A stretch of DNA of 12,432 bases from Lentisphaerota bacterium (GCA_020201415.1 JAIVGW010000244.1:1-12432); one strand, 5' to 3'. Counted from the first letter of the stretch, positions 1-7,633 are shown. Notes: generated by a model from the letters alone, not told the origin. Numbers and translations are program-made.

Positions 1-439
1 ACCAACACTGGGCTGACCCTTGAAACCGCGCGATAAGCGGGAAAGTGTAATTGACCTGATAAACATCACCAGCTGTGATCAACCTGCGGATTTCGCCTAT
101 GCAACGATTATATTCGGCTTTGTTGACCGCGGGACGCCATGGGCCCACCCGGAAATCCCCCGCAGGCGCCGGCGCGCCCCGCGCCGGTTTGCGATACAGG
201 CCAAACCATGACAGCGGCACGTCGGAAGGCGCATGCACCGCCAGCGCATCATCAAAAGCAGGGGCCGCTTCATAACTGACAAAACCGGCGGCATACAGGC
301 CGCGGCGCAGACCGCGCGCCACCGCCTTGAGATTCGACGCCACTTCCCTGGCATCGGCGGCTGCCAACACTTCCACCGGATCATCAAAAATCAGGCGCCG
401 TCCACGCGCAACAAATACCATTTTTCCCATGGCAGCCAT
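1..439 (-). CDS. pabB: Aminodeoxychorismate synthase component I (PabB), N-terminal part, cut by left window edge
   Basis: PabB converts chorismate and ammonia to 4-amino-4-deoxychorismate, the precursor of p-aminobenzoate and folate. About 146 codons are visible and the frame stays open to base 1. The motif GFVSYEAAPAFD (about residues 52-63) is typical of the PabB N-terminal region, and AGDVYQVNYTFPL (about 124-136) is the start of the chorismate-binding domain. The SYEAAPAFD style is common in PabB-PabC fusions, so a lyase domain may follow outside the window (inference). The catalytic C-terminal motifs are not visible. In-frame ATGs occur at 439, 430 and 421, with a TAG just upstream of 439; none has a strong ribosome site, so the exact start is uncertain. 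The gene lies 103 bp downstream of the AICAR transformylase gene on the same strand, which fits a shared folate/purine transcript. Related TrpE or MenF enzymes are less likely given the N-terminal motif. Confidence 0.85.
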   Translation of the reverse strand, partial: MAAMGKMVFVARGRRLIFDDPVEVLAAADAREVASNLKAVARGLRRGLYAAGFVSYEAAPAFDDALAVHAPSDVPLSWFGLYRKPARGAPAPAGDFRVGPWRPAVNKAEYNRCIGEIRRLITAGDVYQVNYTFPLIARFQGSAQCW

Positions 440-542
440 TCCGATCTAGCGGTGCGGCCCTGAGCCTGCATTATTCAGGTTTAAAACAAAAAGGCAAGGC
501 CGCTCCTTACGCAGATAACCCGGGAAAGGCGGCGCGCCATCC

Positions 543-1796
543 TCAGTGCCTGAAGCAACGCTGGCCGGTAAACACCATGGCCGCGTCGGCTTCGTTGCAG
601 GCTTCAATCGTCTCAAAATCACGCTCCGATCCGCCCGGTTGGATGACGGAAGTCACCCCTTCGCGCAAACCGACATCCACACCGTCGCGAAAAGGGAAAA
701 AAGCGTCGGAAATCATGCAGGCCCCCGGCAAGCCGCCGCGCTGCCGCGCCGCCTCCGCATCAAGCTCGGCCTTGATAGCCGGATCCTGCAGATTGTTGTA
801 TGGCAGGCCGTGCTGTTCCCGGCACAATCGGTCGGCCAGCTTGCGGTAGGCCTTGTCGCGGGCAATTTCAGCCACCCCCACGCGTTCCTGTTCGCCGGTG
901 CCGATCCCTACCGTGGCCCCGTCCTTGACATAAATCACGGAATTACTGGTCACACCGCATTCCACCAGCCAGCCGAAAATCAGGTCCTCATATTCCCGCG
1001 GCGTGGGCGAACGGTTGATCTTGTATTCCCGGCCTTTGTACGTTGCCTGCGCCGGAACCAGGTGCTCCGGCTGCCGTGTCTGCGGGACAAATGACCATTG
1101 GGCCACCAGGCCGCCATCTACCAGCGCCTTGAAGTCAACCACCCGCTGACAGGCATATTCGGCCAACCGACCGATATTGGCAATCCGCATCACCCGCAGG
1201 TTTTTCTTGCGCGCGAAAACCGCCAGCGCCTTTTCCGCAAAAGCCGGAGCAGCCACCACCTCCGCATAGTTTTGCGCAATCAACTCCGCCGTGTCCTGAT
1301 CCACGGGCCGGTTCAACACGATGGCGCCGCCAAAGGCCGCCAGCATGTCCGCCGCATTGGCGCGCCGGTAGGCCTCCGCCGCACAATCGCCCAGCGCCAC
1401 ACCGCAGGGATTGTTGTGCTTCACGATCACCGCGCAGGGTTTGTCCATCAGATAACGCATAATGTTCAAGGCGCTGTCAACGTCCGTGATATTAGTCTTG
1501 CCGGGATGTTTGCCGGACTGCAACAGCTCCACATCGGAAACCAGGTAGCGCCCGGGCTGCATGGTCTGCACTTCGCCCAGCGCCAGATTACCGTTGACCA
1601 GACGGTACAAGGCCGCCTCCTGGCCCGGATTCTCCCCGTAACGCAGCCCCTTGTTCACACCGTCAATGCACCACGAAGCCTTTTCATATACCAGCGTCTG
1701 GCGGCTGTCGCCATCCACAAAACTGATTTCAAGTCTGGGCGTAAAATGATCGTCCATGATGGTCTTGTAAGCCTGTTTGAAATCCGGCGCCGTCAT
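543..1796 (-). CDS. purH: Standalone AICAR transformylase (C-terminal half of PurH)
   Basis: This enzyme formylates AICAR to FAICAR using 10-formyl-tetrahydrofolate, the penultimate step of purine synthesis. The 417-residue protein holds only the transformylase half of the usual bifunctional PurH (about 510-530 residues). Visible motifs are RYGENPGQ (52-59), LLQSGKHPGKTN, the catalytic VKHNNPCG with Lys126-His127, SNSVIYVKDG, SDAFFPFRD and the typical C-terminal end MVFTGQRCFRH. It has its own N-terminal extension of about 50 residues (KTIMDDHF..EISFVDGDSRQTLVYEK), a hallmark of naturally standalone forms and not of a recently broken fusion. The ATG at 1796 is preceded by AGGAGG at 8 bp. The IMP cyclohydrolase gene lies 111 bp upstream on the same strand and in the same frame, separated by a TGA and a TAG. 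The protein is probably cytoplasmic. The family assignment is very secure; the symbol purH is used loosely because only half the fusion is encoded. Confidence 0.96.
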   Translation of the reverse strand: MTAPDFKQAYKTIMDDHFTPRLEISFVDGDSRQTLVYEKASWCIDGVNKGLRYGENPGQEAALYRLVNGNLALGEVQTMQPGRYLVSDVELLQSGKHPGKTNITDVDSALNIMRYLMDKPCAVIVKHNNPCGVALGDCAAEAYRRANAADMLAAFGGAIVLNRPVDQDTAELIAQNYAEVVAAPAFAEKALAVFARKKNLRVMRIANIGRLAEYACQRVVDFKALVDGGLVAQWSFVPQTRQPEHLVPAQATYKGREYKINRSPTPREYEDLIFGWLVECGVTSNSVIYVKDGATVGIGTGEQERVGVAEIARDKAYRKLADRLCREQHGLPYNNLQDPAIKAELDAEAARQRGGLPGACMISDAFFPFRDGVDVGLREGVTSVIQPGGSERDFETIEACNEADAAMVFTGQRCFRH

Positions 1797-1804
1797 TGTC
1801 CTGT

Positions 1805-1810
1805 CCTCCT
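1805..1810 (-). promoter_or_regulatory. Ribosome binding site of AICAR transformylase
   Basis: Perfect AGGAGG on the minus strand, 8 bp before the ATG at 1796. It shows that the transformylase has its own translation start and is not produced by readthrough from the upstream IMP cyclohydrolase frame. Confidence 0.75.
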
Positions 1811-1907
1811 GTGTTACCCGGTCCGTTACTTGTATCTACCTGCAATGGCTGCAACATACCCCATGCACCCTGTCGCCGGCAGCCTTCGGGGCGCTTGACG
1901 ATCCGGC

Positions 1908-2594
1908 TCAGTTTTGCAGCCGGTAATTGTCTAAAACCGCATCCGGCCGGCAGTGCGCCCAATAATCGGCTATATGGCGGTCGTAATCAGCCGTATGGGC
2001 AAAAGCCCTGCCCGCCAGATCCAGGCGAGTGCGCATTTCCAGACAACCCGCATTGCCGCGCATCTCATCCAGAATCCGGGCATAATCCGCCGCGGCGGTC
2101 ACACAGGCCACCCGTAAAAAATTTTTCGCGGCGGCCCGGATCATACAGGGGCCGCCGATGTCAATATTGGCACGAGCCTGTTCCGCCGTGGTTCCGGCCC
2201 TGGCGGTCACCTGGACAAAAGGATAGAGGTTGACCACCACCATGTCGATCACCTGCGCCTGCGCCCGCTGCAGGTCGCGCACATGCTCGGTATTATAGGT
2301 CTCGCTCAGCAGACCAAGGTAAATTTTAAAATCCAGCGTCTTGACCAGACCACCCTGCATTTCCGGCTGGCCGGTGTATTCCGACACCTGCGCCAGATTA
2401 TGACATGAGCGCTTGGGTCCCAGCGCCGCCCGCAGAAACTGGAATGTGCCGCCTGTGGAAAATATCTTGAGAGCGGGATTGAGCTCGACCAATGCTCCGG
2501 CAAACTGGTCCAAACCGGTTTTATCCCAGACGCTGATCAGAACATTGTTGATTTTGACTTTATCGTCCGCCTGCTGCACATAGTTTAAGGTCAT
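1908..2594 (-). CDS. Standalone IMP cyclohydrolase (N-terminal half of PurH)
   Basis: This enzyme closes FAICAR to IMP, the last step of purine synthesis. The 228-residue protein is an MGS-like IMP cyclohydrolase domain only. Visible motifs are SVWDKTGLDQFA (21-32), STGGT (46-50), VKTLDFKIYLGLL (84-96), VVNLYPF (120-126), NIDIGGPCMIRAAAKN (143-158) with the conserved Asp145 and Lys157. The usual KTLHP motif of fused PurH reads KTLDF here, as I recall from other standalone cyclohydrolases. The frame could begin at 2669, but the added 25 residues are not family-like, and the ATG at 2594 follows a perfect AGGAGG by 5 bp, so 2594 is chosen. It is the first gene of the minus-strand set and faces the transglycosylase gene across a 177-bp divergent region. 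The protein ends with TGA well before the transformylase start. Confidence 0.93.
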   Translation of the reverse strand: MTLNYVQQADDKVKINNVLISVWDKTGLDQFAGALVELNPALKIFSTGGTFQFLRAALGPKRSCHNLAQVSEYTGQPEMQGGLVKTLDFKIYLGLLSETYNTEHVRDLQRAQAQVIDMVVVNLYPFVQVTARAGTTAEQARANIDIGGPCMIRAAAKNFLRVACVTAAADYARILDEMRGNAGCLEMRTRLDLAGRAFAHTADYDRHIADYWAHCRPDAVLDNYRLQN

Positions 2595-2599
2595 GCCTG

Positions 2600-2605
2600 C
2601 CTCCT
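2600..2605 (-). promoter_or_regulatory. Ribosome binding site deciding the IMP cyclohydrolase start
   Basis: AGGAGG on the minus strand lies 5 bp before the ATG at 2594. It selects this internal ATG over the upstream in-frame ATG at 2669, which lacks a comparable site. Confidence 0.75.
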
Positions 2606-2702
2606 GCAAGTTATTGCCCGGGACTTCAATCCAGGCCGTCAGTCTGCCAAAAAAATCCGGCTTGTCCAAGCAAAACCGACCACACTCGAAATCGGCATCA
2701 GA

Positions 2703-2755
2703 TTGGCATTGAATTCGGACCGGCGTTTTTATACAGTTACATCTTTGAAAAATTG
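2703..2755. promoter_or_regulatory. Probable divergent promoter region between the purine genes and the transglycosylase
   Basis: This AT-rich patch sits between two divergently read genes. On the plus strand TTGAAT (2709-2714) and TATACA (2730-2735) resemble -35 and -10 boxes, with a short 15-bp spacer. On the minus strand TATAAA overlaps the same place. The location argues for promoters in both directions, but the boxes are weak and the spacing is not ideal. Confidence 0.3.
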
Positions 2756-2771
2756 AGTGGAGAGAGCCGCT

Positions 2772-3407
2772 ATGCGCATGACAACCAAAATGGTGGTTCT
2801 GTGGGGCGCGTTAATCATGGCACAAGCCGCCGTGGCGCAGTCACAAAGGGCCACGTTGCCGGACGGCGACCATTTGCTGCGGCCGCCCTGGGAACTGCCG
2901 GCGCCGGAATTGATCCGGACGCCTGATCGCCTGACCAGCGCAACCCGGGCCGGGACAGGCCTGCCGCTGTTTTTCACCAGGATCCTGCCGGTTCTGAAAG
3001 AAGCCTTCGCCAGTGAAAACGTTCCCGAGCATCTGGTGTGGCTGGTGGAAGTCGAGTCCGCCTTTAACCCTCTTGCCGAAAGCAACTCGGGCGCCGTGGG
3101 CCTGTTCCAGTTGATGCCGGAAACCGCCCTGCGTTACGGGCTGAAACTCGAACCGTTGGACGAACGCAAACTGCCGGATAAAAGCGCGCGGGCCGCCGCG
3201 CGTTATCTGCGTGAATTGCACGAGCGCTTCGGCTGCTGGACACTGGCACTCGCCGCTTACAATGCGGGTGAAGGCCTGGTTGAACGAACCATGCAAACCT
3301 ATGCCCTGGCCACTTTCGACGAACTTGAGCCCCACTTACCCCAACAGACCCGGTCTTATGTGCCGCGTGTAATTGCCATCGCTTCGGTGCGTGAGGCTTC
3401 CATGTAA
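2772..3407 (+). CDS. Small secreted lytic murein transglycosylase (SLT domain)
   Basis: Lytic transglycosylases cleave the MurNAc-GlcNAc bond of peptidoglycan to give 1,6-anhydro-MurNAc ends. The 211-residue protein starts with a signal peptide (basic start, hydrophobic core, AVA cleavage site near residue 22). The SLT domain spans about 70-205: catalytic Glu95 in VEVESAFNP, then SGAVGLFQLMPETA (106-119), AARYLRELHERFG and LAAYNAGEG (160-168), closing with YVPRVIAIASV as in the MltD/Slt family. It lacks LysM repeats and is much shorter than MltD (about 450 residues), so it is a minimal catalytic version. There is no lipobox Cys after the signal peptide, so a soluble periplasmic enzyme is more likely than a lipoprotein. 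A GTG at 2757 is also in frame, but GGAGAGA sits 6 bp before the ATG at 2772, which is chosen. The tdh gene follows after 40 bp and may share the transcript. Confidence 0.9.
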   Translation: MRMTTKMVVLWGALIMAQAAVAQSQRATLPDGDHLLRPPWELPAPELIRTPDRLTSATRAGTGLPLFFTRILPVLKEAFASENVPEHLVWLVEVESAFNPLAESNSGAVGLFQLMPETALRYGLKLEPLDERKLPDKSARAAARYLRELHERFGCWTLALAAYNAGEGLVERTMQTYALATFDELEPHLPQQTRSYVPRVIAIASVREASM

Positions 3408-3435
3408 ATTCCCCGGCTTGACCGGTCCAACCCCT

Positions 3436-3440
3436 GGGAG
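3436..3440 (+). promoter_or_regulatory. Ribosome binding site deciding the tdh start (GTG)
   Basis: GGGAG lies 7 bp before the GTG at 3448, whereas the two following ATGs (3454 and 3457) are 13 and 16 bp away. Spacing therefore favours the GTG, though the ATGs would change the protein by only 2-3 residues. Confidence 0.55.
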
Positions 3441-3447
3441 TATATCA

Positions 3448-4482
3448 GTGAGCATGATGAACGCCATCGTTAAAAGCAGGCGCGCACCGGGACTGACTCT
3501 GGAAAAAGTGCCGGCGCCCGAGATCGGCATCAACGACGTGCTGATCAAAATCAAACGCACCGCCATCTGCGGCACTGACGTGCATATTTACAACTGGGAC
3601 GCCTGGGCTCAAAAAACCATTCCCGTGCCAATGGTCATCGGGCATGAGTTCGTGGGCGTGGTGGAACGCGTGGGCGGTAACGTGGTGGATTTTCACCCCG
3701 GTGACATCGTCAGCGGTGAAGGCCATATCGTATGCGGCCGCTGCCGCAACTGCCTGGCCGGCCGGCGACATCTCTGTATGAAAACCAGCGGCGTGGGCGT
3801 AAACCGACCCGGAGCCTACGCGGAATACATCAGCATTCCCGTGACCAATGTCTGGTACGCCGACCCCCACCTGCCGCTCGACATTCTCTCCATCTTCGAT
3901 CCGCTGGGCAATGCCGTGCATTCGGCCCTGTCCTTCAACGTGCTGGGCGAGGATGTCCTGATCACCGGCGCCGGTCCCATCGGCATCATGGCCACGGCCA
4001 TCGCCCGCCATGCCGGCGCTCGCTTCGTGGTCGTTACCGATGTCAATCCCTACCGGCTGGAGCTGGCGCGTAAAATGGGCGCCACCCTGGCGCTGGACGT
4101 GCGCACGGAAAATCTGTCCGACGCCCAACAGCAACTCGGCATGAAGGAAGGCTTTGATGTGGGCCTGGAAATGTCCGGCAATGGCTCGGCTTTTCAAAGC
4201 ATGCTGGCCAACATGTGCCACGGCGGCAAGATCGCCCTGTTGGGCATCCTCGGACCTGAGACTAAAATCGACTGGGACACGGTCATCTTCAACAGCCTGG
4301 TCATCCATGGCATTTACGGCCGGGAAATGTACGAGACCTGGTACCAGATGACCTCCATGCTGCAAAGCGGCCTGAACGTCGATCCCGTCATCACTCACCG
4401 GTTCCATTACACTGAATTCGAAAAAGCTTTCGAAGTCATGCGCTCAGGCAATTCCGGCAAGGTGATCATGAGCTGGGAGTGA
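3448..4482 (+). CDS. tdh: L-threonine 3-dehydrogenase, zinc-dependent (MDR family)
   Basis: Tdh oxidises L-threonine to 2-amino-3-oxobutyrate with NAD+, in the cytoplasm. The 344-residue product matches the Escherichia coli enzyme (341 residues) along its whole length as I recall it. Visible are the catalytic zinc site AICGTDVHIYNWD (Cys41) and IGHEFVG (His66, Glu67), the structural zinc cysteines 96, 99, 102 and 110 in the GHIVCGRCRNC..HLC stretch, the Rossmann motif GAGPIG (174-179), the NAD-selecting Asp198 in TDVN, and the diagnostic segments GVGVNRPG, GLEMSG and GIYGREMYETWYQM. The frame is open further upstream to 3373, inside the transglycosylase gene, but ribosome-site spacing and homology place the start at 3448. 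No kbl (2-amino-3-ketobutyrate CoA ligase), the common partner, lies in the window; downstream is a convergent SGNH gene. A hairpin overlapping the stop codon may terminate transcription. Confidence 0.96.
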   Translation: MSMMNAIVKSRRAPGLTLEKVPAPEIGINDVLIKIKRTAICGTDVHIYNWDAWAQKTIPVPMVIGHEFVGVVERVGGNVVDFHPGDIVSGEGHIVCGRCRNCLAGRRHLCMKTSGVGVNRPGAYAEYISIPVTNVWYADPHLPLDILSIFDPLGNAVHSALSFNVLGEDVLITGAGPIGIMATAIARHAGARFVVVTDVNPYRLELARKMGATLALDVRTENLSDAQQQLGMKEGFDVGLEMSGNGSAFQSMLANMCHGGKIALLGILGPETKIDWDTVIFNSLVIHGIYGREMYETWYQMTSMLQSGLNVDPVITHRFHYTEFEKAFEVMRSGNSGKVIMSWE

Positions 4483-4496
4483 GCCTGCTCACTTTT
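4478..4496 (+). terminator. Possible intrinsic terminator overlapping the tdh stop codon
   Basis: AGTGAGC (4478-4484) and GCTCACT (4487-4493) form a perfect 7-bp stem, realistically six pairs with a CCTG loop, followed by TTT. G-T wobble pairs could extend it outward. The tdh TGA (4480-4482) is inside the left arm. The T run is short (four in all), so termination strength is uncertain; the position between convergent genes supports the role. Confidence 0.45.
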
Positions 4497-4626
4497 ACGC
4501 TCCGCTGCCGATGGTGTGCGGCAGGTGATCCCAGAACTCCACGGTCATGCCGTCCTCCCAGTCCGGACCTTCCACAGTTAGGATGCGCCGTAATTCTTCA
4601 TGCCGCAAGCGCAGGCGGTGGCCATG
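4495..4626 (-). pseudogene. Coding-like C-terminal tail with no gene body, family not recognised
   Basis: On the minus strand, between the SGNH stop and the tdh end, one frame reads as 43 protein-like residues (HGHRLRLRHEELRRILT, then VEGPDWEDGMTVEFWDHLPH, then TIGSGA) ending at TAA. It is preceded in frame by a TGA (4627-4629) and further coding-like residues, LPELLGNMLECTD. A single TGG-to-TGA change would explain the break. No start with a ribosome site is present. The composition is ordinary for a soluble protein (Trp, charged residues, a closing Gly-Ser) and unlike random GC-rich translation. I do not recognise the family. It may be the surviving end of a deleted gene of this array, or chance. 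Confidence 0.35.
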
Positions 4627-4673
4627 TCAGTCGGTACATTCCAGCATATTTCCCAGTAATTCCGGCAGGGTCC

Positions 4674-5969
4674 TTACGGCTTTCCCAGCAGCCGATCCAG
4701 CATCGGCGCCATGGCTTCCAGCCAGCGCAGATACCCCGGACCGGCTACGTGCAATCCGTCCGGCATGATCTCAGGTAGAATCGTCCCATCCGGCTCGGCC
4801 AGCACATCGCCGATATCCAGAAAGAACACCTGTCTATCATCGGCCAGCAAGGCCAGCCGGGTGTTGACCTGTCGTGTTTTCTGATTGGTGCGATTGCCGG
4901 TCAACGAAGGGCCGCGGGGCAGTATCCCCAGAATCAGCACCTTGCAGCCAGGCGCCTTTCCCCGTAACACCTGAACGAGATGATCTATGCCGCGCACCAC
5001 TTCTTCCGGGGGATACCCATTGGACAGATTATTTGTGCCGATCAGCAACACCGCCACCCTGGGTGGCGCCTGATCCAGCACGCCATTGATCACCCGCCAT
5101 AACGCATTTTGAATCCAGTCGCCGCCGACCCCCAGATTCACCGGTCGATATTTTCCGTACCGATGTGCCAGCAAATCCGCCGGCCAGCGCTGGGTGATTG
5201 AGTCACCGATCAACACCAGTCCGGGTTTTTCACGCAACACCTCCGCGCATTGAGCCTCATGCCACTCCCGGTACTGGTCATGGGTGCCGTCCCCGCTCCA
5301 GCGGGGCGCTGGCTCGTTTATGGCCGGCGCCAGCATATTGATCGGCGGCCCAGGCGTCCGCCCCTCCGGATATTCCACAATAAGATATTGCATCTTGACC
5401 GAGGTATTTCCGGAAGACACTCCCGGCCCCACGGCCACTCTGATCACATCCCCCTTTTTCAACCTTCCCAGCCGCTGTTGAAATAGGTGCGGCAAACTAT
5501 CTTTGACAACGGTTGTCCTGTACTTAACCTCGTCATTCAGGTAAATCAGCAACGGCAGGTCATCGGAGGCACGGTTCCAAAGGTTACCGTGATTGATCCA
5601 TACGGCGCCTCCGGCATCCTCCTGCATGGTATAGGACGCAATGGCGTAGCGGTCCACACCATCCTTGTCACGAAAAGACTTGATCGTCCCATGCGGGCTC
5701 TGGCTGGGCGCGTCCGACCGCAATCCGCCGGCGCCATCATCAACCCCGACCCCGCCCGTGGCTCCCCGCCCCTGCGAGTCACGGCTCTTGACCATGGCGA
5801 CATATCCTGCCGGATCACCGATGGGACCATTAAGGTTGCACTCAAAAGACCAGCCGGCCGGCAGCTCCGGCTGGGCCAGCGCCGCATTGTGAGCTCCCAG
5901 TATAATTCCATCAGCATCCACGGCGCCGGCATACGTTGAAAAGCAGGAAAACAAACTCGCTACAACCAA
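4674..5969 (-). CDS. Secreted SGNH/GDSL hydrolase with N-terminal beta-sandwich-like region
   Basis: Likely an esterase that removes acyl groups from glycans outside the cytoplasm (inference from family and neighbours). With the TTG at 5969 the product is 431 residues. Residues 1-16 look like a signal peptide, about 34-200 form a strand-rich region of unknown type, and about 222-431 an SGNH domain. All key blocks are present: LIGDSIT with nucleophile Ser257 (block I), NLGVGGD (278-284, block II), LLIGTNN (308-314, block III) and PDGLH with Asp404 and His407 (block V). This pattern resembles the platelet-activating-factor acetylhydrolase-like branch. The start is odd: no ATG lies between an upstream in-frame TGA and residue 1, and no good ribosome site is seen; an ATT or a later TTG is possible, or the 5' end is damaged. 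The propeller pseudogene ends 47 bp upstream on the same strand. The family is secure; the substrate is unknown. Confidence 0.85.
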   Translation of the reverse strand: MVVASLFSCFSTYAGAVDADGIILGAHNAALAQPELPAGWSFECNLNGPIGDPAGYVAMVKSRDSQGRGATGGVGVDDGAGGLRSDAPSQSPHGTIKSFRDKDGVDRYAIASYTMQEDAGGAVWINHGNLWNRASDDLPLLIYLNDEVKYRTTVVKDSLPHLFQQRLGRLKKGDVIRVAVGPGVSSGNTSVKMQYLIVEYPEGRTPGPPINMLAPAINEPAPRWSGDGTHDQYREWHEAQCAEVLREKPGLVLIGDSITQRWPADLLAHRYGKYRPVNLGVGGDWIQNALWRVINGVLDQAPPRVAVLLIGTNNLSNGYPPEEVVRGIDHLVQVLRGKAPGCKVLILGILPRGPSLTGNRTNQKTRQVNTRLALLADDRQVFFLDIGDVLAEPDGTILPEIMPDGLHVAGPGYLRWLEAMAPMLDRLLGKP

Positions 5970-6016
5970 CCTGAATCTGTTGTCAATGCAATGGTGTTTA
6001 AACCAGTTGTTGCTAA

Positions 6017-7557
6017 TTATCCTTCAGGCAATTTCCCGGCGCCGGTAAAACAAATGGAATACAGATCCGCGTCATCCAAACGCACGCGCAACCGCACCGG
6101 ACGCCCCCGCAGCGCTGCCAAATCCGCGCCGCCTTGCCACGCGACCACATGCTCGATTTCATTGCCGTACAATTCCTCGCTGTCGGCAAAGGCGAATCCC
6201 GGCAAAGGCAGGCCGGCCGCATCGCACAATTCAAACCAGAGCGCGCCGGCCGCCGAGGTGGCAAAGTTGACCACCAGCCGGTCGCCGGAAAAGATCAGCG
6301 GACGTGTAATCATTTCCCCCGGCGTCCCGCCGGCGCGCACGGACACGAATCCGTCCACCCGCAAAGTGCCGCGCCGCAGGCGCATGGTCGGCAGCCAATT
6401 AAACTCGCTCCAATAGAACGAAAGCTCGGTGGGCGAAGTCTGCACCATGTTGGCGGTCGGACGATAAGCGCGATCCGTCCAGAAATCACGACCGATTTCC
6501 GGACGGACAAACGATTCGGCAGGCCAATCAGGATATGCGGCGCCCTTTCGTAGGGATGGATAGCGTTGGTGTATAGATGTTCCAGACGATCGTCATTATA
6601 CTGCAAGTCTTCCGTCTCGCTCCAGTTGATGAAGTCCGGTGAAGTGGCCAGCCTGATACAGCGCACGTTGTCCTGGCGCTTGTCGGGGTAGCCCCCCCAG
6701 GCGCGCATGTAGCAGACGTAATACCCGCGGGCCGCGTCCCAGAACCCCAGGTTCTGCGAATCGGTCGGATGCCGGGCGAAGCCGCCATTGCGATCCATCA
6801 CTTCCCAGCGCAATCCGTCAGGCGATTTGAACCCGCACAGAATTCCGCCTTTCACCCCGGGCGGACGCCGCGCAATAGCCTTGAAACGCGCGTCCGGCGA
6901 AGCGGCCGGGTTGGCGTCGAGAAACGGAGTGAAGTTATGTGTCGGATGGCCCTCCGCCCAGACCACGTTATTATTGGTGGTGACTCCGGCCAACCGGTCT
7001 GAGAGATCGAACAGCCCCAACTCCGGCCGGATGAAGTTGATGCCATCCTGGCTTTCCAGCACACAGACAACCTGGTCCCGGGCCCGGCTGTCCTTGATGA
7101 ACATTTGAATGCTTTCCTCCACACTGCCGGTGCCCCCGCCATGTTTCTGGCGGTATTGGTCGTTGACAAACATTCCCCGGTAATAAAGCAGGAAGCGGTC
7201 GCCATCCCGGACAATGGTGGGGTAACCAATCAAAACATCCCAGGGCATGGCTCGCGCGCCGAATTCCATGGTTACTTCACGGGGCACCGGATGGTGCAAC
7301 CGCCGCTCGGCGCCGCCGCTCAGCCCGTCAATCAGATAATCATCGATGAAAAGCTCCAACCTGGCGCCGATATCCACCGGAGCCTTATCACCCGGCACCG
7401 CCGGCGGGCAAGCCCGCTTGCGCGCGGCGGCAGCCACATCATTTCCCGGCGCAGTCAGCCAGACCGCGTCCTCCGCCGCAAATTCATCCACCCGGGCTAC
7501 GGCCGACCCGATCAGCCCCGCCGCCAGCCATAAACTCAGCCAGCTCTGCCTATTCAT
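6017..7557 (-). pseudogene. Secreted GH32/GH43-like five-bladed-propeller protein, broken by internal deletion and frameshift
   Basis: The N-terminal part (7557 to about 6511, 349 residues) has a signal peptide (MNRQSWLSLWLAAGLIGSAVA), the motif LELFIDDYLID (67-77), LHHPVPREV, and propeller-type repeats such as YPTIVRDGDRFLLYYRG, CVLESQDGINF, GFKSPDGLRWEVM and RLATSPDFINW, up to APHILIGLPNR. This is the pattern of a PVC-type secreted protein related to GH32/GH43 folds. The expected C-terminus then appears in another frame: SFVRPEIGRDFW, SPTELSFYWSEFNW, LRRGTLRVDGFVSV, ELYGNEIEHVVAWQGG, and TAA at 6017-6019. From memory of relatives, a few tens of residues between LPNR and SFVRPE are missing, so this is deletion plus frame change, not just one lost base. 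The ATG at 7557 has AGGAG at 7 bp (7565-7569), better than the GTG at 7563. Sequencing or assembly error is the main alternative. Confidence 0.75.
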
Positions 7558-7633
7558 GAGCACGCTCCTGTCTATTCATGCAGACAATCTACATGGTTAA
7601 GGCCAGTCATATTATTCGACTGTAATTCCCGGC

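Noticed and set aside
480..530. Intrinsic terminator between the AICAR transformylase gene and pabB
   Set aside because: On the minus strand a T-rich run follows GGCCTTGCC, but the possible stem is only 3-4 bp, too weak to call.
1797..1907. Recoding or readthrough producing a fused PurH
   Set aside because: Two different stop codons (TGA and TAG) lie in frame, and the second gene has its own ribosome site.
2595..2669. 25-residue N-terminal extension of IMP cyclohydrolase
   Set aside because: The internal ATG at 2594 has a perfect ribosome site and the extension resembles no part of the family.
3445..4407. 320-codon open frame on the minus strand
   Set aside because: Antisense shadow of tdh; His- and Gln-rich translation with no family pattern.
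4505..4524. CTGCCG/CGGCAG hairpin as a terminator
   Set aside because: No T run on either side, an 8-base loop, and it lies inside the coding-like remnant.
6310..6510. C-terminal 60-70 residues of the original frame of the propeller gene (after LPNR)
   Set aside because: This stretch is a frameshifted reading (Pro, Arg and Cys rich); the other frame carries the conserved C-terminal domain, so it is not a real protein end.
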